NCBI RefSeq assembly: GCF_026625805.1
Contig: NZ_CP113064.1
Span: 2,954,657-3,018,656, forward strand
Length of the DNA: 64,000 nucleotides
Direction of reading: 5' to 3'
Source: Brevundimonas sp. SL130
GTDB taxonomy: Bacteria > Pseudomonadota > Alphaproteobacteria > Caulobacterales > Caulobacteraceae
Below the pieces are notes generated by a model. That model did no database searches. It was not told the DNA's origin and worked only from the letters and a program-made list of their open reading frames with translations. The first letter of the stretch is position 1. Every line of letters starts with the position of its first letter. The position numbers and the translations under genes are program-made. Positions 56,973 through 64,000 of this stretch are shown here, in pieces.

Positions 56973-58316
56973 TTGCACAATCTCGTCGCCGCCGTCGAAG
57001 CGATCGACCCGCTGGTCGTCACCGGCAAGGTGGCGGGCGTGTCGGGCCTGTTGATCGAGTCGCGCGGCGGCCTGTCGCGTCTGGCGGTCGGGGCGCGGGC
57101 CGAGATCAGCCGGCGCGGGCTGGCGGCCCTGCCGGCCGAGGTGGTGGGGTTCCGCGACGCCAAGGCCCTGCTGATGCCGTTCGGTCCGGTCGAGGGCGTG
57201 GCGCCCGGCGCCGAGATCCGCATCATCGACCAGGCCGCCAGCGTGCGCCCGACCACCGCCTGGCTGGGCCGGATCATCGACGCCTTTGGCCAGCCCATCG
57301 ACGGCAAGGGCCCCCTGCCCCAGGGCCAGGCCCCCTATCCGCTGCGCGCCCCGCCGCCCCCGGCCCATTCGCGCGGCCGGGTGGGCGAGCGGCTGGACCT
57401 TGGCGTGCGGGCCATGGACGTCTTCACCACCACCTGCCGGGGCCAGCGCCTGGGCATTTTCGCCGGCTCGGGCGTGGGCAAGTCGGTGCTGCTGTCCATG
57501 CTGGCGCGCCAGGCCACCTGCGACGCCGTGGTGGTGGGCCTGATCGGCGAGCGGGGTCGCGAGGTGCGCGAGTTCGTGGAAGAGACCCTGGGCGAAGAGG
57601 GGCTGAAACGCGCCGTCGTCGTGGTCGCCACCTCGGACGAGCCGGCCCTGAAACGCCGCCAGTCGGCCTATATGACCATGGCCATCGCCGAGTTCCTGCG
57701 CGATCAGGACCTGGAGGTCCTGTGTCTGATGGACAGCGTCACCCGCTTCGCCATGGCCCAGCGCGAGATCGGCCTGGCGGCAGGCGAGCCGCCGACGACC
57801 AAGGGCTATACCCCCACCGTCTTCACCGAACTGCCCAAACTGCTGGAGCGGGCCGGGCCGGGCCCGGTGCGGCCCGACGGCACCACGGCGGCCCCCATCA
57901 CCGCCCTGTTCACCGTCCTGGTGGACGGCGGCGACCATGACGAGCCCATCGCCGATGCCGTGCGCGGTATTCTGGACGGCCACATCGTCATGGACCGCAA
58001 GATCGCCGAACGCGGCCGCTTCCCCGCCATCGACGTGCTGAAATCCGTCAGCCGCACCATGCCCGCCTGCCAGACCCCGCCCGAGCGCGAACTGAACAAG
58101 CGCGCCCGCCAGTCCCTGTCGGCCTATGCGAACATGGAGGAGCTGATCAAGATCGGCGCCTATCGCACCGGGGCCGACCCCATCGTGGACCGCGCCATCG
58201 CGCTGAATCCCGCGCTGGAAGATTTTTTGACCCAGGACAAGGACGACGCCACGCGTCTTACCGATTCCTTTACCCGGCTCGAGCAAATCCTGAACCAAGG
58301 CATGGTGCAGGGGTGA
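56973..58316 (+). CDS. fliI: Flagellar export ATPase
   Basis: A 447-residue ATPase that powers the flagellar type III export apparatus with FliH and FliJ. Walker A is [28 protein letters not shown] and [20 protein letters not shown] follow. [20 protein letters not shown] and [14 protein letters not shown] are typical for FliI/InvC. The start is probably TTG at 56973 ([10 protein letters not shown]). CtrA-type sites stand directly upstream. fliJ follows after a GTGAGC-type repeat. Confidence 0.95.
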   Translation: MHNLVAAVEAIDPLVVTGKVAGVSGLLIESRGGLSRLAVGARAEISRRGLAALPAEVVGFRDAKALLMPFGPVEGVAPGAEIRIIDQAASVRPTTAWLGRIIDAFGQPIDGKGPLPQGQAPYPLRAPPPPAHSRGRVGERLDLGVRAMDVFTTTCRGQRLGIFAGSGVGKSVLLSMLARQATCDAVVVGLIGERGREVREFVEETLGEEGLKRAVVVVATSDEPALKRRQSAYMTMAIAEFLRDQDLEVLCLMDSVTRFAMAQREIGLAAGEPPTTKGYTPTVFTELPKLLERAGPGPVRPDGTTAAPITALFTVLVDGGDHDEPIADAVRGILDGHIVMDRKIAERGRFPAIDVLKSVSRTMPACQTPPERELNKRARQSLSAYANMEELIKIGAYRTGADPIVDRAIALNPALEDFLTQDKDDATRLTDSFTRLEQILNQGMVQG

Positions 58317-58317
58317 C

Positions 58318-58398
58318 GAGTGCTAGTGAGCAAGACGTGAGCTTGGATCGGTTGGCGTTCTCCGCCTCGCTCACCCCTTGCTCACCAGCACTCGCCCC
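58318..58398. repeat. GTGAGC-type hairpin element, copy 4
   Basis: GAGTGCTAGTGAGCAAGACG, TGAGC on the left, then GCCTCGCTCACCCCTTGCTC, ACCAGCACTCGC on the right. The arms pair closely (AGTGCTAGTGAGCAAG with CTTGCTCACCAGCACT). It lies in the fliI-fliJ gap, outside the GTA region. Confidence 0.8.
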
Positions 58399-58451
58399 CC
58401 CTTCGCTCGGCCCTGTCGCCTCGTACACCTCATAGAAGACGCAGTGATCTC

Positions 58452-58862
58452 ATGACCGCTTGGGCCCAATCCCTGATCCGCATCTCCAACTACGAGGTCG
58501 AGACGCTGCAAAAGCGCCTGGCGGAGATCACGGCCCGCCGCGCCACCGCCGAAATGCGTCTCGCCGTTCTGGACGCCGAGGTCGAGATTGAACGTGAGCG
58601 CGCCCGTACGGACGCCGACGCCGGCATGATGCTGTCCGCCTATCTGAACGGCTGGAAGGTCCGCAAGGCCGCCGCCGAGGGTGATCTGACCGTGGTCGAC
58701 GCCGAAGAAGCCGGCGCCCGCGACGCCCTGACCGGCGCCTTCGAAGAGCTGAAGAAGTTCGAACACGTCGCCGAAACCACCCGCCTGAACACCCTGCTCG
58801 CCATCGCCAAGCGCGAAACCGCCGCCTTCGACGAGCTGGGCCTGCGGAAACGTGCGGTCTGA
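58452..58862 (+). CDS. fliJ: Flagellar export protein FliJ
   Basis: A 136-residue coiled-coil protein: LIRISNYEVETLQKRLAEIT, DAEVEIERERARTDADAGMM and AFEELKKFEHVAETTRLNTL. Helical heptads run through its length, and it lies directly after fliI, as in Caulobacter. FliJ is a chaperone and stalk component of the FliI ATPase ring. ATG 58452. Confidence 0.87.
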   Translation: MTAWAQSLIRISNYEVETLQKRLAEITARRATAEMRLAVLDAEVEIERERARTDADAGMMLSAYLNGWKVRKAAAEGDLTVVDAEEAGARDALTGAFEELKKFEHVAETTRLNTLLAIAKRETAAFDELGLRKRAV

Positions 58863-58874
58863 CGACTTCATAAA

Positions 58875-59011
58875 TTCTCCCTCCCCTTCATGGGGAGGGG
58901 CGATCGCGCCGCGATCGGGGTGGGGCCCGAACGGGCGTGAACCAGGTTCTGACCACCCCACCCGGGCTCCGCTTCGCTTCGCCGTCCCTCCCCATGAAGG
59001 GGAGGGAGAAA
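58875..59011. repeat. CTCCCC/GGGGAG repeat between fliJ and the xylanase gene
   Basis: A textbook copy: TTCTCCCTCCCCTTCATGGG, GAGGG at the left is perfectly inverted at the right end (CCCTCCCCATGAAGGGGAGG, GAGAA), 25 bases on each side. GATCGCGCCGCGATC forms an inner hairpin. The right end reads AAGGGGAGGGAG just before the ATG of the xylanase gene. Confidence 0.9.
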
Positions 59012-59015
59012 TCCC

Positions 59016-60089
59016 ATGATCTCCCGCCGCACCCTCCTCGCCTCGTCGCTCGCGCTTCCGCTGGCCGCGCCCTTGGCCGCCTGCGACCGCACCTCGGCCG
59101 AACCGACCCCGCCGAACGTCCCCCCGCTGAAATCCATCGCCCCCTGCCCCTTCGGCACGGCGATCAAGGCGATGCAGATCGATGACCCAGACTGGGTCGC
59201 CCTGGCCCGCGCCAATGTCTCCCAGCTCACACCCGAGTGGGAGATGAAGATGGAATATGTCCTGGCCGACGGCCTGGACCGCCCCCGTTTCGACCGGACG
59301 GACCGGATCGCCGCCTTCGCCGCAGCCAATGGCATGGCCCTGCACGGCCACACCCTGATCTGGTACGCTCAGGGCAAGGCCGTATTCGAAGGCTTGGACG
59401 CCGCCGCCTTCGACCGCGCCTTCGACGGCTATATCGCCGCCATGGCCGGCCGGTATCGCGGCAAGGTCCGCAGCTGGGACGTGGTCAACGAACCGATCCT
59501 GGACGACGGCTCGGCCCTGCGCGACTGCCACTGGAGCGCCCGCTACGGCCATGACGGCTATATCCTGCGCGCCTTTGAGAAGGCCCAGATCGCCGATCCC
59601 GACGCCGTGCTGTTCCTCAACGAATACAATCAGGAAAGCGTCCCGGCCAAGGGAACCCAGTTCCTGAAACTGGTCGAGCGCCTGCTGAAGGCCGGCTGCC
59701 CGCTCCAGGGGCTGGGGCTGCAATCCCACCTGTGGATCGACGTCAAAGACGGCGCCATCGCCGCCTTCATGCGCGAGGCGGCCCAGTTCGGCCTGCCGAT
59801 CCACGTCTCCGAACTGGACTGCACCCTGCGCACCGAGAACCGGCTGGATCTGCGCAGCCAGGCCGACCGACTGGCGCTTCAGACCGCCCGCGTCACCGAA
59901 ATGGCCGAGGCCTTCATGGCCCTGCCCCCGGCCCAGCGCTTCGCCTTCACCGTCTGGGGCCTGCGCGACACCGACAGCTGGTACCGCCAGGGCGACAAGG
60001 ACGACGGCCGCGACAAGCCCCTGCCCTTCGACAGCTTCAGCCGTCCCAATCCGATGGCGGCGGCCTTGGCGGCGGCTTTCCGGGGCTGA
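59016..60089 (+). CDS. GH10 endo-1,4-beta-xylanase, exported lipoprotein
   Basis: A 357-residue glycoside hydrolase family 10 enzyme that cuts xylan. The signal MISRRTLLASSLALPLAAPL, AAC has a twin-arginine-like start (SRRTLL) and a lipobox (LAAC). TIM-barrel motifs: LTPEWEMKMEYV, LHGHTLIWYAQG, the acid/base Glu in SWDVVNEPILDD, FLNEYNQES, and the nucleophile Glu in IHVSELDCTLR, then FTVWGLRDTDSWY. The repeat at 58875-59011 supplies the purine-rich ribosome binding site. Confidence 0.94.
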   Translation: MISRRTLLASSLALPLAAPLAACDRTSAEPTPPNVPPLKSIAPCPFGTAIKAMQIDDPDWVALARANVSQLTPEWEMKMEYVLADGLDRPRFDRTDRIAAFAAANGMALHGHTLIWYAQGKAVFEGLDAAAFDRAFDGYIAAMAGRYRGKVRSWDVVNEPILDDGSALRDCHWSARYGHDGYILRAFEKAQIADPDAVLFLNEYNQESVPAKGTQFLKLVERLLKAGCPLQGLGLQSHLWIDVKDGAIAAFMREAAQFGLPIHVSELDCTLRTENRLDLRSQADRLALQTARVTEMAEAFMALPPAQRFAFTVWGLRDTDSWYRQGDKDDGRDKPLPFDSFSRPNPMAAALAAAFRG

Positions 60090-60174
60090 ATCCACGTCAG
60101 ATCGCCCGGCGTTCGAAAGGGTACGACGCCTCATAGCGAGCCAACTTCCACACATCCCGCGCGGTTCAGTTTAC

Positions 60175-60202
60175 TTGACGTGAACGTTTCACGAACTATG
60201 TT
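60175..60202 (+). promoter_or_regulatory. Promoter with palindromic operator-like spacer
   Basis: TTGACG (60175-60180) and TATGTT (60197-60202) are separated by 16 bases, a sigma-70-like arrangement. The spacer overlaps CGTGAACGTTTCACG (60179-60193), a 6-3-6 inverted repeat in the position of a repressor site. It lies 25 bases before a 7-codon reading frame and the membrane protein gene. Confidence 0.5.
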
Positions 60203-60227
60203 CACCCATCAGCTAGGAGAGCATTCC

Positions 60228-60251
60228 ATGCGTGAAGGCAAGTTTGAGTGA
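60228..60251 (+). CDS. Seven-codon upstream reading frame
   Basis: ATG CGT GAA GGC AAG TTT GAG TGA, with AGGAGAG upstream at good distance. Its stop codon overlaps the GTG start of the next gene (GTGA). It may couple translation of the membrane protein to a leader, or it may be the true start region with a frame change. Confidence 0.4.
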   Translation: MREGKFE

Positions 60252-60874
60252 AGCTTAGGGGCTCTCCAGCGATTGGCGGAGCCATCCGTCGCGCGGCGAC
60301 CCTAATCAACATCCTTCTGACGCTTTTGGCCCTGGCCATGGCGGCCGGAGGCGCAATCGGCGCAATCCATTTCATCCTGTCAGGACAAGATCGTCTGGCG
60401 CCGCCGTGCGCGGTCTTCGCCGCCGCTGGCCTGGCCACTTTGGGATGGCTGATCGCCGCATCGAACCAGCGGACGCTTTCTCGCAAACAGCACACGCTGA
60501 ACCTGCTGATGCAGATGCGGCATGCGGAGGCCTACAATCGCCATCACAGCGCTCTGTCTCTACTCTCGCCTGGCGCGACGCCGATCAGCGCCGAGCTACT
60601 AGCCTTGATGCGAGATCAGCGGCAGCCCGCGAACGAAGGCGAAAAGGCCTTTCGCACCGCAGCCGTCTATATCCTGAACTATTGGGAGTTCGTCTGCGCC
60701 GCCCTGACCGTGGGCGATCTCGACGCCGAACTGATGCGACGCACAGTCAGACAACATATCGTCGGCTACCACAGCAAGTTCGCAGCCTTCATTGATGCCG
60801 AGAGAGCGGCTGGGGATCGTCTAGTCTACCAGCAACTCCGAGCGATCGCGAACGACTGGCGCTCGCCGGACTGA
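60248..60874 (+). CDS. DUF4760-like membrane protein
   Basis: A 208-residue protein with two N-terminal hydrophobic segments (LINILLTLLALAMAAGGAIG, PCAVFAAAGLATLGWLIAAS) and a helical cytoplasmic part. The segment AAVYILNYWEFVCAALTVGD, LDAELMRRTVRQHIVGYHSK matches the DUF4760 family, often found near mobile or defence genes but of unknown function. The start is GTG 60248, overlapping a short upstream frame. Confidence 0.7.
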   Translation: MKLRGSPAIGGAIRRAATLINILLTLLALAMAAGGAIGAIHFILSGQDRLAPPCAVFAAAGLATLGWLIAASNQRTLSRKQHTLNLLMQMRHAEAYNRHHSALSLLSPGATPISAELLALMRDQRQPANEGEKAFRTAAVYILNYWEFVCAALTVGDLDAELMRRTVRQHIVGYHSKFAAFIDAERAAGDRLVYQQLRAIANDWRSPD

Positions 60875-60896
60875 CACCAGAAACCCCGCCAAACGC

Positions 60897-60926
60897 AAAA
60901 CGCCCGCCGTTTCCGGCGGGCGTTTC
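60897..60926. terminator. Bidirectional terminator between DUF4760 gene and ctrA
   Basis: CGCCCGCCG and CGGCGGGCG form a perfect 9-bp stem with a TTTC loop, followed by TTTCAGG on the plus strand and GTTTTGCGTTT on the minus strand. It lies between two convergent genes. Confidence 0.8.
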
Positions 60927-60948
60927 AGGATCAGTTGTCGGCGGCCGT

Positions 60949-61650
60949 TCAGGCGGCGACGCTGTTGGCGCCCTCGGCCGGATCGCGCAGCACATAGCCG
61001 CGGCCCCAGACGGTCTCGATATAGTGTTTGCCGTCGGCGGCGGTGGCCAGCTTCTTGCGCAGCTTGCAGATGAAGACGTCGATGATCTTCAGCTCGGGCT
61101 CGTCCATGCCGCCGTACAGGTGGTTCAGGAACATTTCCTTGGTCAGGGTCGTGCCCTTGCGGAGCGAGAGCAGCTCCAGCATCTGGTATTCCTTGCCCGT
61201 CAGGTGCACGCGGTGACCGTTCACCTCGACCGTCTTGGCGTCCAGGTTCACGGCGATTTCGCCGGTGTGGATGATCGCCTGCGAGTGGCCCTTGGAGCGG
61301 CGGACCACGGCGTGGGTGCGCGCGATCAGCTCGTCCTTGTGGAAGGGCTTGGTCAGATAGTCGTCGGCGCCGCCGCCGAAGGTCTTCACCTTGGTCTCGA
61401 TCTCGTGGCTGCCCGACAGGATCATCACCGGGGTGTTGATCTTGCCGACGCGCAGCTGGCGCAGAACCTCAAGACCGCTCATGTCCGGCAGGTTCAGGTC
61501 CAGCAGAATGAGGTCGTAGTCATAGATCTTACCCAGATCGATGCCTTCTTCGCCCAAGTCGGTCGTATAGACATTGAAGCCTTCCGACTTAAGCATCAGC
61601 TCGATGCTTTGGGCAGTTGCGTGATCGTCTTCAATCAACAGGACGCGCAT
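60949..61650 (-). CDS. ctrA: Cell-cycle master regulator CtrA
   Basis: An OmpR-type response regulator of 233 residues. The receiver has [33 protein letters not shown] with phosphoacceptor Asp51, and [20 protein letters not shown]. The DNA-binding domain is [20 protein letters not shown], then [17 protein letters not shown] and [11 protein letters not shown]. It ends in VAA; a terminal Ala-Ala is needed for ClpXP proteolysis in Caulobacter. CtrA controls division, flagellar, pilus and GTA genes in alphaproteobacteria. ATG 61650 was chosen over 61686. Confidence 0.97.
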   Translation of the reverse strand: MRVLLIEDDHATAQSIELMLKSEGFNVYTTDLGEEGIDLGKIYDYDLILLDLNLPDMSGLEVLRQLRVGKINTPVMILSGSHEIETKVKTFGGGADDYLTKPFHKDELIARTHAVVRRSKGHSQAIIHTGEIAVNLDAKTVEVNGHRVHLTGKEYQMLELLSLRKGTTLTKEMFLNHLYGGMDEPELKIIDVFICKLRKKLATAADGKHYIETVWGRGYVLRDPAEGANSVAA

Positions 61651-62029
61651 TCGTGCCCCTCCAGGCAAAAGCTTTGCGGTAACCACCCGGCCGCACGACC
61701 GGGTAACCTTGTTCGCAAGTTAAGACCCGAAAACCTTAAGAAGGGTTAATGCCGGGCGATTGAGTCGTTCCTAAGCTGATTTGCGAATCGCCGTCGAGAG
61801 TAGGGAGTCAATGATTCGAAATTTATTAACCATGTTCGCCCCAGCCGACCCCGACCGGCCCCGACCGCGCCCGAGGCTTCGCCCGTCCAGCGCTCACATC
61901 CGCCGCATCACAACCTCAAGTCCGCAAAGGCCGCACGTCCGCTTCTGACGTGCACTAGGATGATATTCCCATCACAGACGCCCATCGATCTAGGATGAGG
62001 CATCGAAAGTTTGTGACGGGAGGCAAGTG
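61651..62029. promoter_or_regulatory. ctrA upstream region with GANTC cluster and CtrA site
   Basis: Four GANTC (CcrM) sites lie within 56 bases: GAGTC at 61762, GAATC at 61785, GAGTC at 61805 and GATTC at 61813. A CtrA-type TTAACCAT stands at 61826-61833, and TTAA-N6-TTAA at 61736-61749. This fits the Caulobacter ctrA promoter, where methylation state and CtrA itself control transcription. The rest of the region (61840-62029) shows no gene and presumably includes the promoter of the divergent HTH gene. Confidence 0.75.
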
Positions 62030-62386
62030 ATGCTGGAGGAATACAGGGCGCCGGTCGGCGACGACGATCGGCGAAAGGCGGGGCTGGCCATCCATCTGGT
62101 GGCCGTGCGGACGGGCGCCCTGCCCGAGCGGATGACCGCGCGCGGCCGGCTGGATCCGCTCAGCTCCCGCGCCCGGCGCATGGCCATGTATCTGTCCCAT
62201 ATCGCCTTCGGCTGGACGCTCGAGCGGGTCGGCCATGTCTTCGGCGTCAATCGCGCCACCGTCGGAGCCGCCTGCCGCTGGGCCGAGGACGAGCGCGACG
62301 CACGCCCGGTCGATGACCTGCTGAACCAGCTGGAGGCCTGTATTTCGGGCCTCTATGACGCCCCCCGCACGGAGCCCCGGCCATGA
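62030..62386 (+). CDS. DnaA C-terminal-like helix-turn-helix protein
   Basis: A 118-residue protein: LSSRARRMAMYLSHIAFGWT, LERVGHVFGVNRATVGAACR, WAEDERDARPVDDLLNQLEA. This is the helix-turn-helix part of the DnaA C-terminal domain family (Bac_DnaA_C) used as a standalone regulator in alphaproteobacteria. ATG 62030 has a GGGAGG site; GTG 62027 is an alternative. It overlaps the next gene by 4 bases and is divergent from ctrA, which suggests a cell-cycle link. Confidence 0.85.
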   Translation: MLEEYRAPVGDDDRRKAGLAIHLVAVRTGALPERMTARGRLDPLSSRARRMAMYLSHIAFGWTLERVGHVFGVNRATVGAACRWAEDERDARPVDDLLNQLEACISGLYDAPRTEPRP

Positions 62387-63096
62387 GCCGGTCCGTCGAA
62401 CGCGCCCGCGCCCTTCTGGATCGCTCCGGCGCCTGGCTGGCGGCCGAGAACGGGGTCTACGCCCTGCGTCTGGGCCCGGACCGGCGCAGCCGCATCAGCC
62501 TGACCCTGGCCGAGCCCGAGTTCCGCGCCCTGATCGAACGCCCCGGTCTGCGCCGCCGCCCCCAGGGCGGATGGACCGCCCGCCCCGTCGCACCCAGCGC
62601 TGGCTCAGCCCCGCCGCCCGGACGCCCCGGCGTCATCGACGGCGAACGCGACCTGATCGGCGCCGGCGGCCGTATGGTGCGCCACGCCGCCAACCTGGGC
62701 GAAAGCCCCATCGCCTGGCTGGCGCGCCGCAAGGACGCGATGGGCCGCCCCTGGCTCGCCCCGGCCCAAGTCGCCGCCGGCGAACGCCTGCGGACCGAGG
62801 TCGAACAGGCCCGATCCGGTCCGTCCCTGACCATGCGCTGGGACGCCCTGCCTCGCGTCGGGGCGGGGTCGGCCGAACGGTTCGAGCCCGGAGACCGGAC
62901 CCTGAGCGCCGCGCGCCGCGTAGAGGAAGCCCTGCGCGCCGTCGGCCCGCGCCTGCGCCCGATGCTGACCCGGATCTGCGTCCACGGCGACAGTCTGACC
63001 CTGGCCGAAACCGGCCTGGGCCTGCGCCGCCGCCAGGGCAAGACCCTGCTCAGACAGGCGCTGGAGGCTCTGGCCGAGCACTACGGGATCGGCTGA
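62383..63096 (+). CDS. DUF6456 domain protein
   Basis: A 237-residue protein. The C-terminal half (NLGESPIAWLARRKDAMGRP, WLAPAQVAAGERLRTEVEQA, LRPMLTRICVHGDSLTLAET, GLGLRRRQGKTLLRQALEAL) matches the DUF6456 family of alphaproteobacteria, which often follows a DnaA-like HTH gene. The family may bind DNA. Translational coupling (ATGA) to the previous gene suggests that the two act together. Function unknown. Confidence 0.85.
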   Translation: MSRSVERARALLDRSGAWLAAENGVYALRLGPDRRSRISLTLAEPEFRALIERPGLRRRPQGGWTARPVAPSAGSAPPPGRPGVIDGERDLIGAGGRMVRHAANLGESPIAWLARRKDAMGRPWLAPAQVAAGERLRTEVEQARSGPSLTMRWDALPRVGAGSAERFEPGDRTLSAARRVEEALRAVGPRLRPMLTRICVHGDSLTLAETGLGLRRRQGKTLLRQALEALAEHYGIG

Positions 63097-63111
63097 GCGC
63101 ACCCCGTCGCC

Positions 63112-63549
63112 TCACCCCGCCGCCAGCGCCGCCTCCCTGATCCGGCCCACCATGTTGTTCAGGCCGTTGGCGCGTTGGCGGGTCAGGGCCGAGGGCAGGC
63201 CCAGCCGGTCCAGGGCGGCCTTGACGTCGAAGCCTAGGATCTCGCCAGGGACGCGGCCGGAATAGAGTTTCAGCAACAGGGCGATATTGCCCTTGGATAG
63301 GGCGCTGTCGCTGTCGGCGGCGAACCACAGCCGCCCCTCCTGCGACGCCGTCGCCAGCCAGACCTGGGCCGCGCAGCCCGGAACCTTGTTGGCCTCGACC
63401 CGGTCGGCCTCGTCCAGCGGGGCCAGTCCCTTGCCCAGTTCGATCACATATTCGATCCGCTGTTCCCAATCGCCCAGCAGGTCGAAATCCTCGGCCAGCT
63501 CCGCCAAAATCTGGTCCAGGCTTTCGGTCGGGGGCGTGCGATCAGTCAT
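63112..63549 (-). CDS. sufE: SufE family cysteine desulfuration protein
   Basis: A 145-residue SufE-like protein that takes sulfur from SufS for Fe-S cluster assembly. The active-site Cys is in EANKVPGCAAQVWLA; LLGDWEQRIEYVIELGKGLA at the N-terminus and ALTRQRANGLNNMVGRIREA at the C-terminus are typical. ATG 63549 (MTDRTPPTES) chosen over 63750. It is convergent with the DUF6456 gene. Confidence 0.93.
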   Translation of the reverse strand: MTDRTPPTESLDQILAELAEDFDLLGDWEQRIEYVIELGKGLAPLDEADRVEANKVPGCAAQVWLATASQEGRLWFAADSDSALSKGNIALLLKLYSGRVPGEILGFDVKAALDRLGLPSALTRQRANGLNNMVGRIREAALAAG

Positions 63550-63685
63550 GACCGCCACATAGGCCGCAGCGCCGTTAACGACAACCGGCCGTTTTGTCCC
63601 CCGATATTCATGGTGAACGCCTGTCAGGATATCGCCTGGAACGGGAGCGGCCTCGCGCCAACCCTCCCCCCGGTCTAGAGTTTGT

Positions 63686-64000
63686 GTGAGAAACAACGGC
63701 TTCACGCGCTTGTACGTCCACACCCCACAGCCCCGGCAGAGCCTGCCCACGACGGACGCCCCGCGCCCGTCGATGGCGACCCCGTCGCTTGTGGACCAGT
63801 CGGTTGTGGACCAGTCGTTTGTGGATCAGTCGTTTGTGGATCAGTCGTTTGTGGATCAGTCGTCGGTGGCTCCCTCGCTGCTCGCGCTCTGGCATGCCGC
63901 ATGGGCGGTGGCGGTCTGCGCCACGGCCTTCGTCGGCGAAAGCCTGGGCGGACTGCGGGGCGAGGGTCTTGCGGCCCTGCTGATCATGGCCATGCCCGGC
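63686..64000 (+). CDS. Partial membrane protein with VDQSF repeat (runs off window)
   Basis: An open frame continuing past the window. Possible starts are GTG 63686 and ATG 63773 (MATPSLVDQS). After five VDQS[VFS] units it reads VAPSLLALWHAAWAVAVCAT, then AFVGESLGGLRGEGLAALLI, which looks like membrane segments; it could be the N-terminus of a sensor kinase or transporter. No family can be fixed from 105 residues. The 15-base direct repeat explains the five units. Confidence 0.5.
   Translation, partial: MRNNGFTRLYVHTPQPRQSLPTTDAPRPSMATPSLVDQSVVDQSFVDQSFVDQSFVDQSSVAPSLLALWHAAWAVAVCATAFVGESLGGLRGEGLAALLIMAMPG
63791..63865 (+). repeat. Five tandem 15-base repeats
   Basis: The unit GTGGA(C/T)CAGTCGTTT occurs five times without gaps, the third and fourth identical and the first and last changed at their 3' ends. 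It encodes Val-Asp-Gln-Ser-Phe units in the membrane protein frame. Being a multiple of three, copy number changes keep the frame. Confidence 0.9.

Noticed and set aside
56916..58298. A 460-codon minus-strand frame across fliI
   Set aside because: Histidine/Gly/Gln-rich antisense translation with no domain; fliI is certain on the other strand.
58371..60155. A 594-codon minus-strand frame across the xylanase gene
   Set aside because: Antisense shadow of the GH10 gene and of a repeat; no family features.
63702..63902. Minus-strand frame with TTDPQ repeats
   Set aside because: Antisense reading of the VDQSF repeat; the plus frame continues with membrane segments and is more plausible.

Overview
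The window is high-GC alphaproteobacterial chromosome, most likely from Caulobacterales and probably Brevundimonas-like. The assignment rests on a CtrA orthologue with GANTC (CcrM) sites and TTAACCAT CtrA-type sites upstream, fliI-fliJ close to ctrA, a MucR-family regulator, DUF2336 and DUF6456 proteins, and an RcGTA-type gene transfer agent (GTA) cluster. I found no rRNA, tRNA or CRISPR array.

Layout. 1-3800 (minus): ilvD-ilvC-ilvB branched-chain amino acid genes behind a leader peptide and an attenuator-like terminator. 4051-7951: glycolytic genes gap, pgk and fba. 7956-17054: housekeeping genes (RluA-type pseudouridine synthase, rpoH, a degenerate response regulator, purA, NYN protein, serC, DnaJ-like protein) and a tandem pair of small secreted proteins. 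17144-32551 (minus): a GTA structural cluster in the canonical order portal, small membrane protein, protease, capsid, connectors, tail proteins, tape measure, distal tail genes, peptidase, host-specificity protein. It is followed upstream by an acyltransferase, an SGNH hydrolase and a spike-base gene (32605-35220). 35347-36035: a type II toxin-antitoxin pair. 36226-56654: YcgN, chemoreceptor-like proteins, ABC-F, hydrolases, a histidine kinase, a NitT/TauT-type ABC transporter, two DUF2336 proteins around mucR, cysK, a LytTR regulator, a chemoreceptor, an OprB-like porin and an Abi-like protein. 56973-64000: fliI, fliJ, a GH10 xylanase, ctrA, two DNA-binding or DUF proteins, sufE and the start of a membrane protein.

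The most interesting region is the GTA cluster. It keeps the structural gene order and many ATGA overlaps but has been disturbed repeatedly. No terminase gene lies before the portal gene. An IS5-like element separates portal/g3.5 from protease. A lower-GC block with an Abi-like gene, two unknown genes and a second truncated copy of the protease 3' end separates protease from capsid. A DUF805 gene on the opposite strand sits between distal tail and tape measure genes. 

Two or three families of dispersed palindromic repeats are scattered through intergenic spaces. One is built from CTCCCC/GGGGAG arms; some copies are read into the ends of proteins and one supplies a ribosome binding site. Another is built from repeated GTGAGC/GCTCAC units and has three of its four copies inside the GTA operon. 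These two families are the least explained signals in the window.
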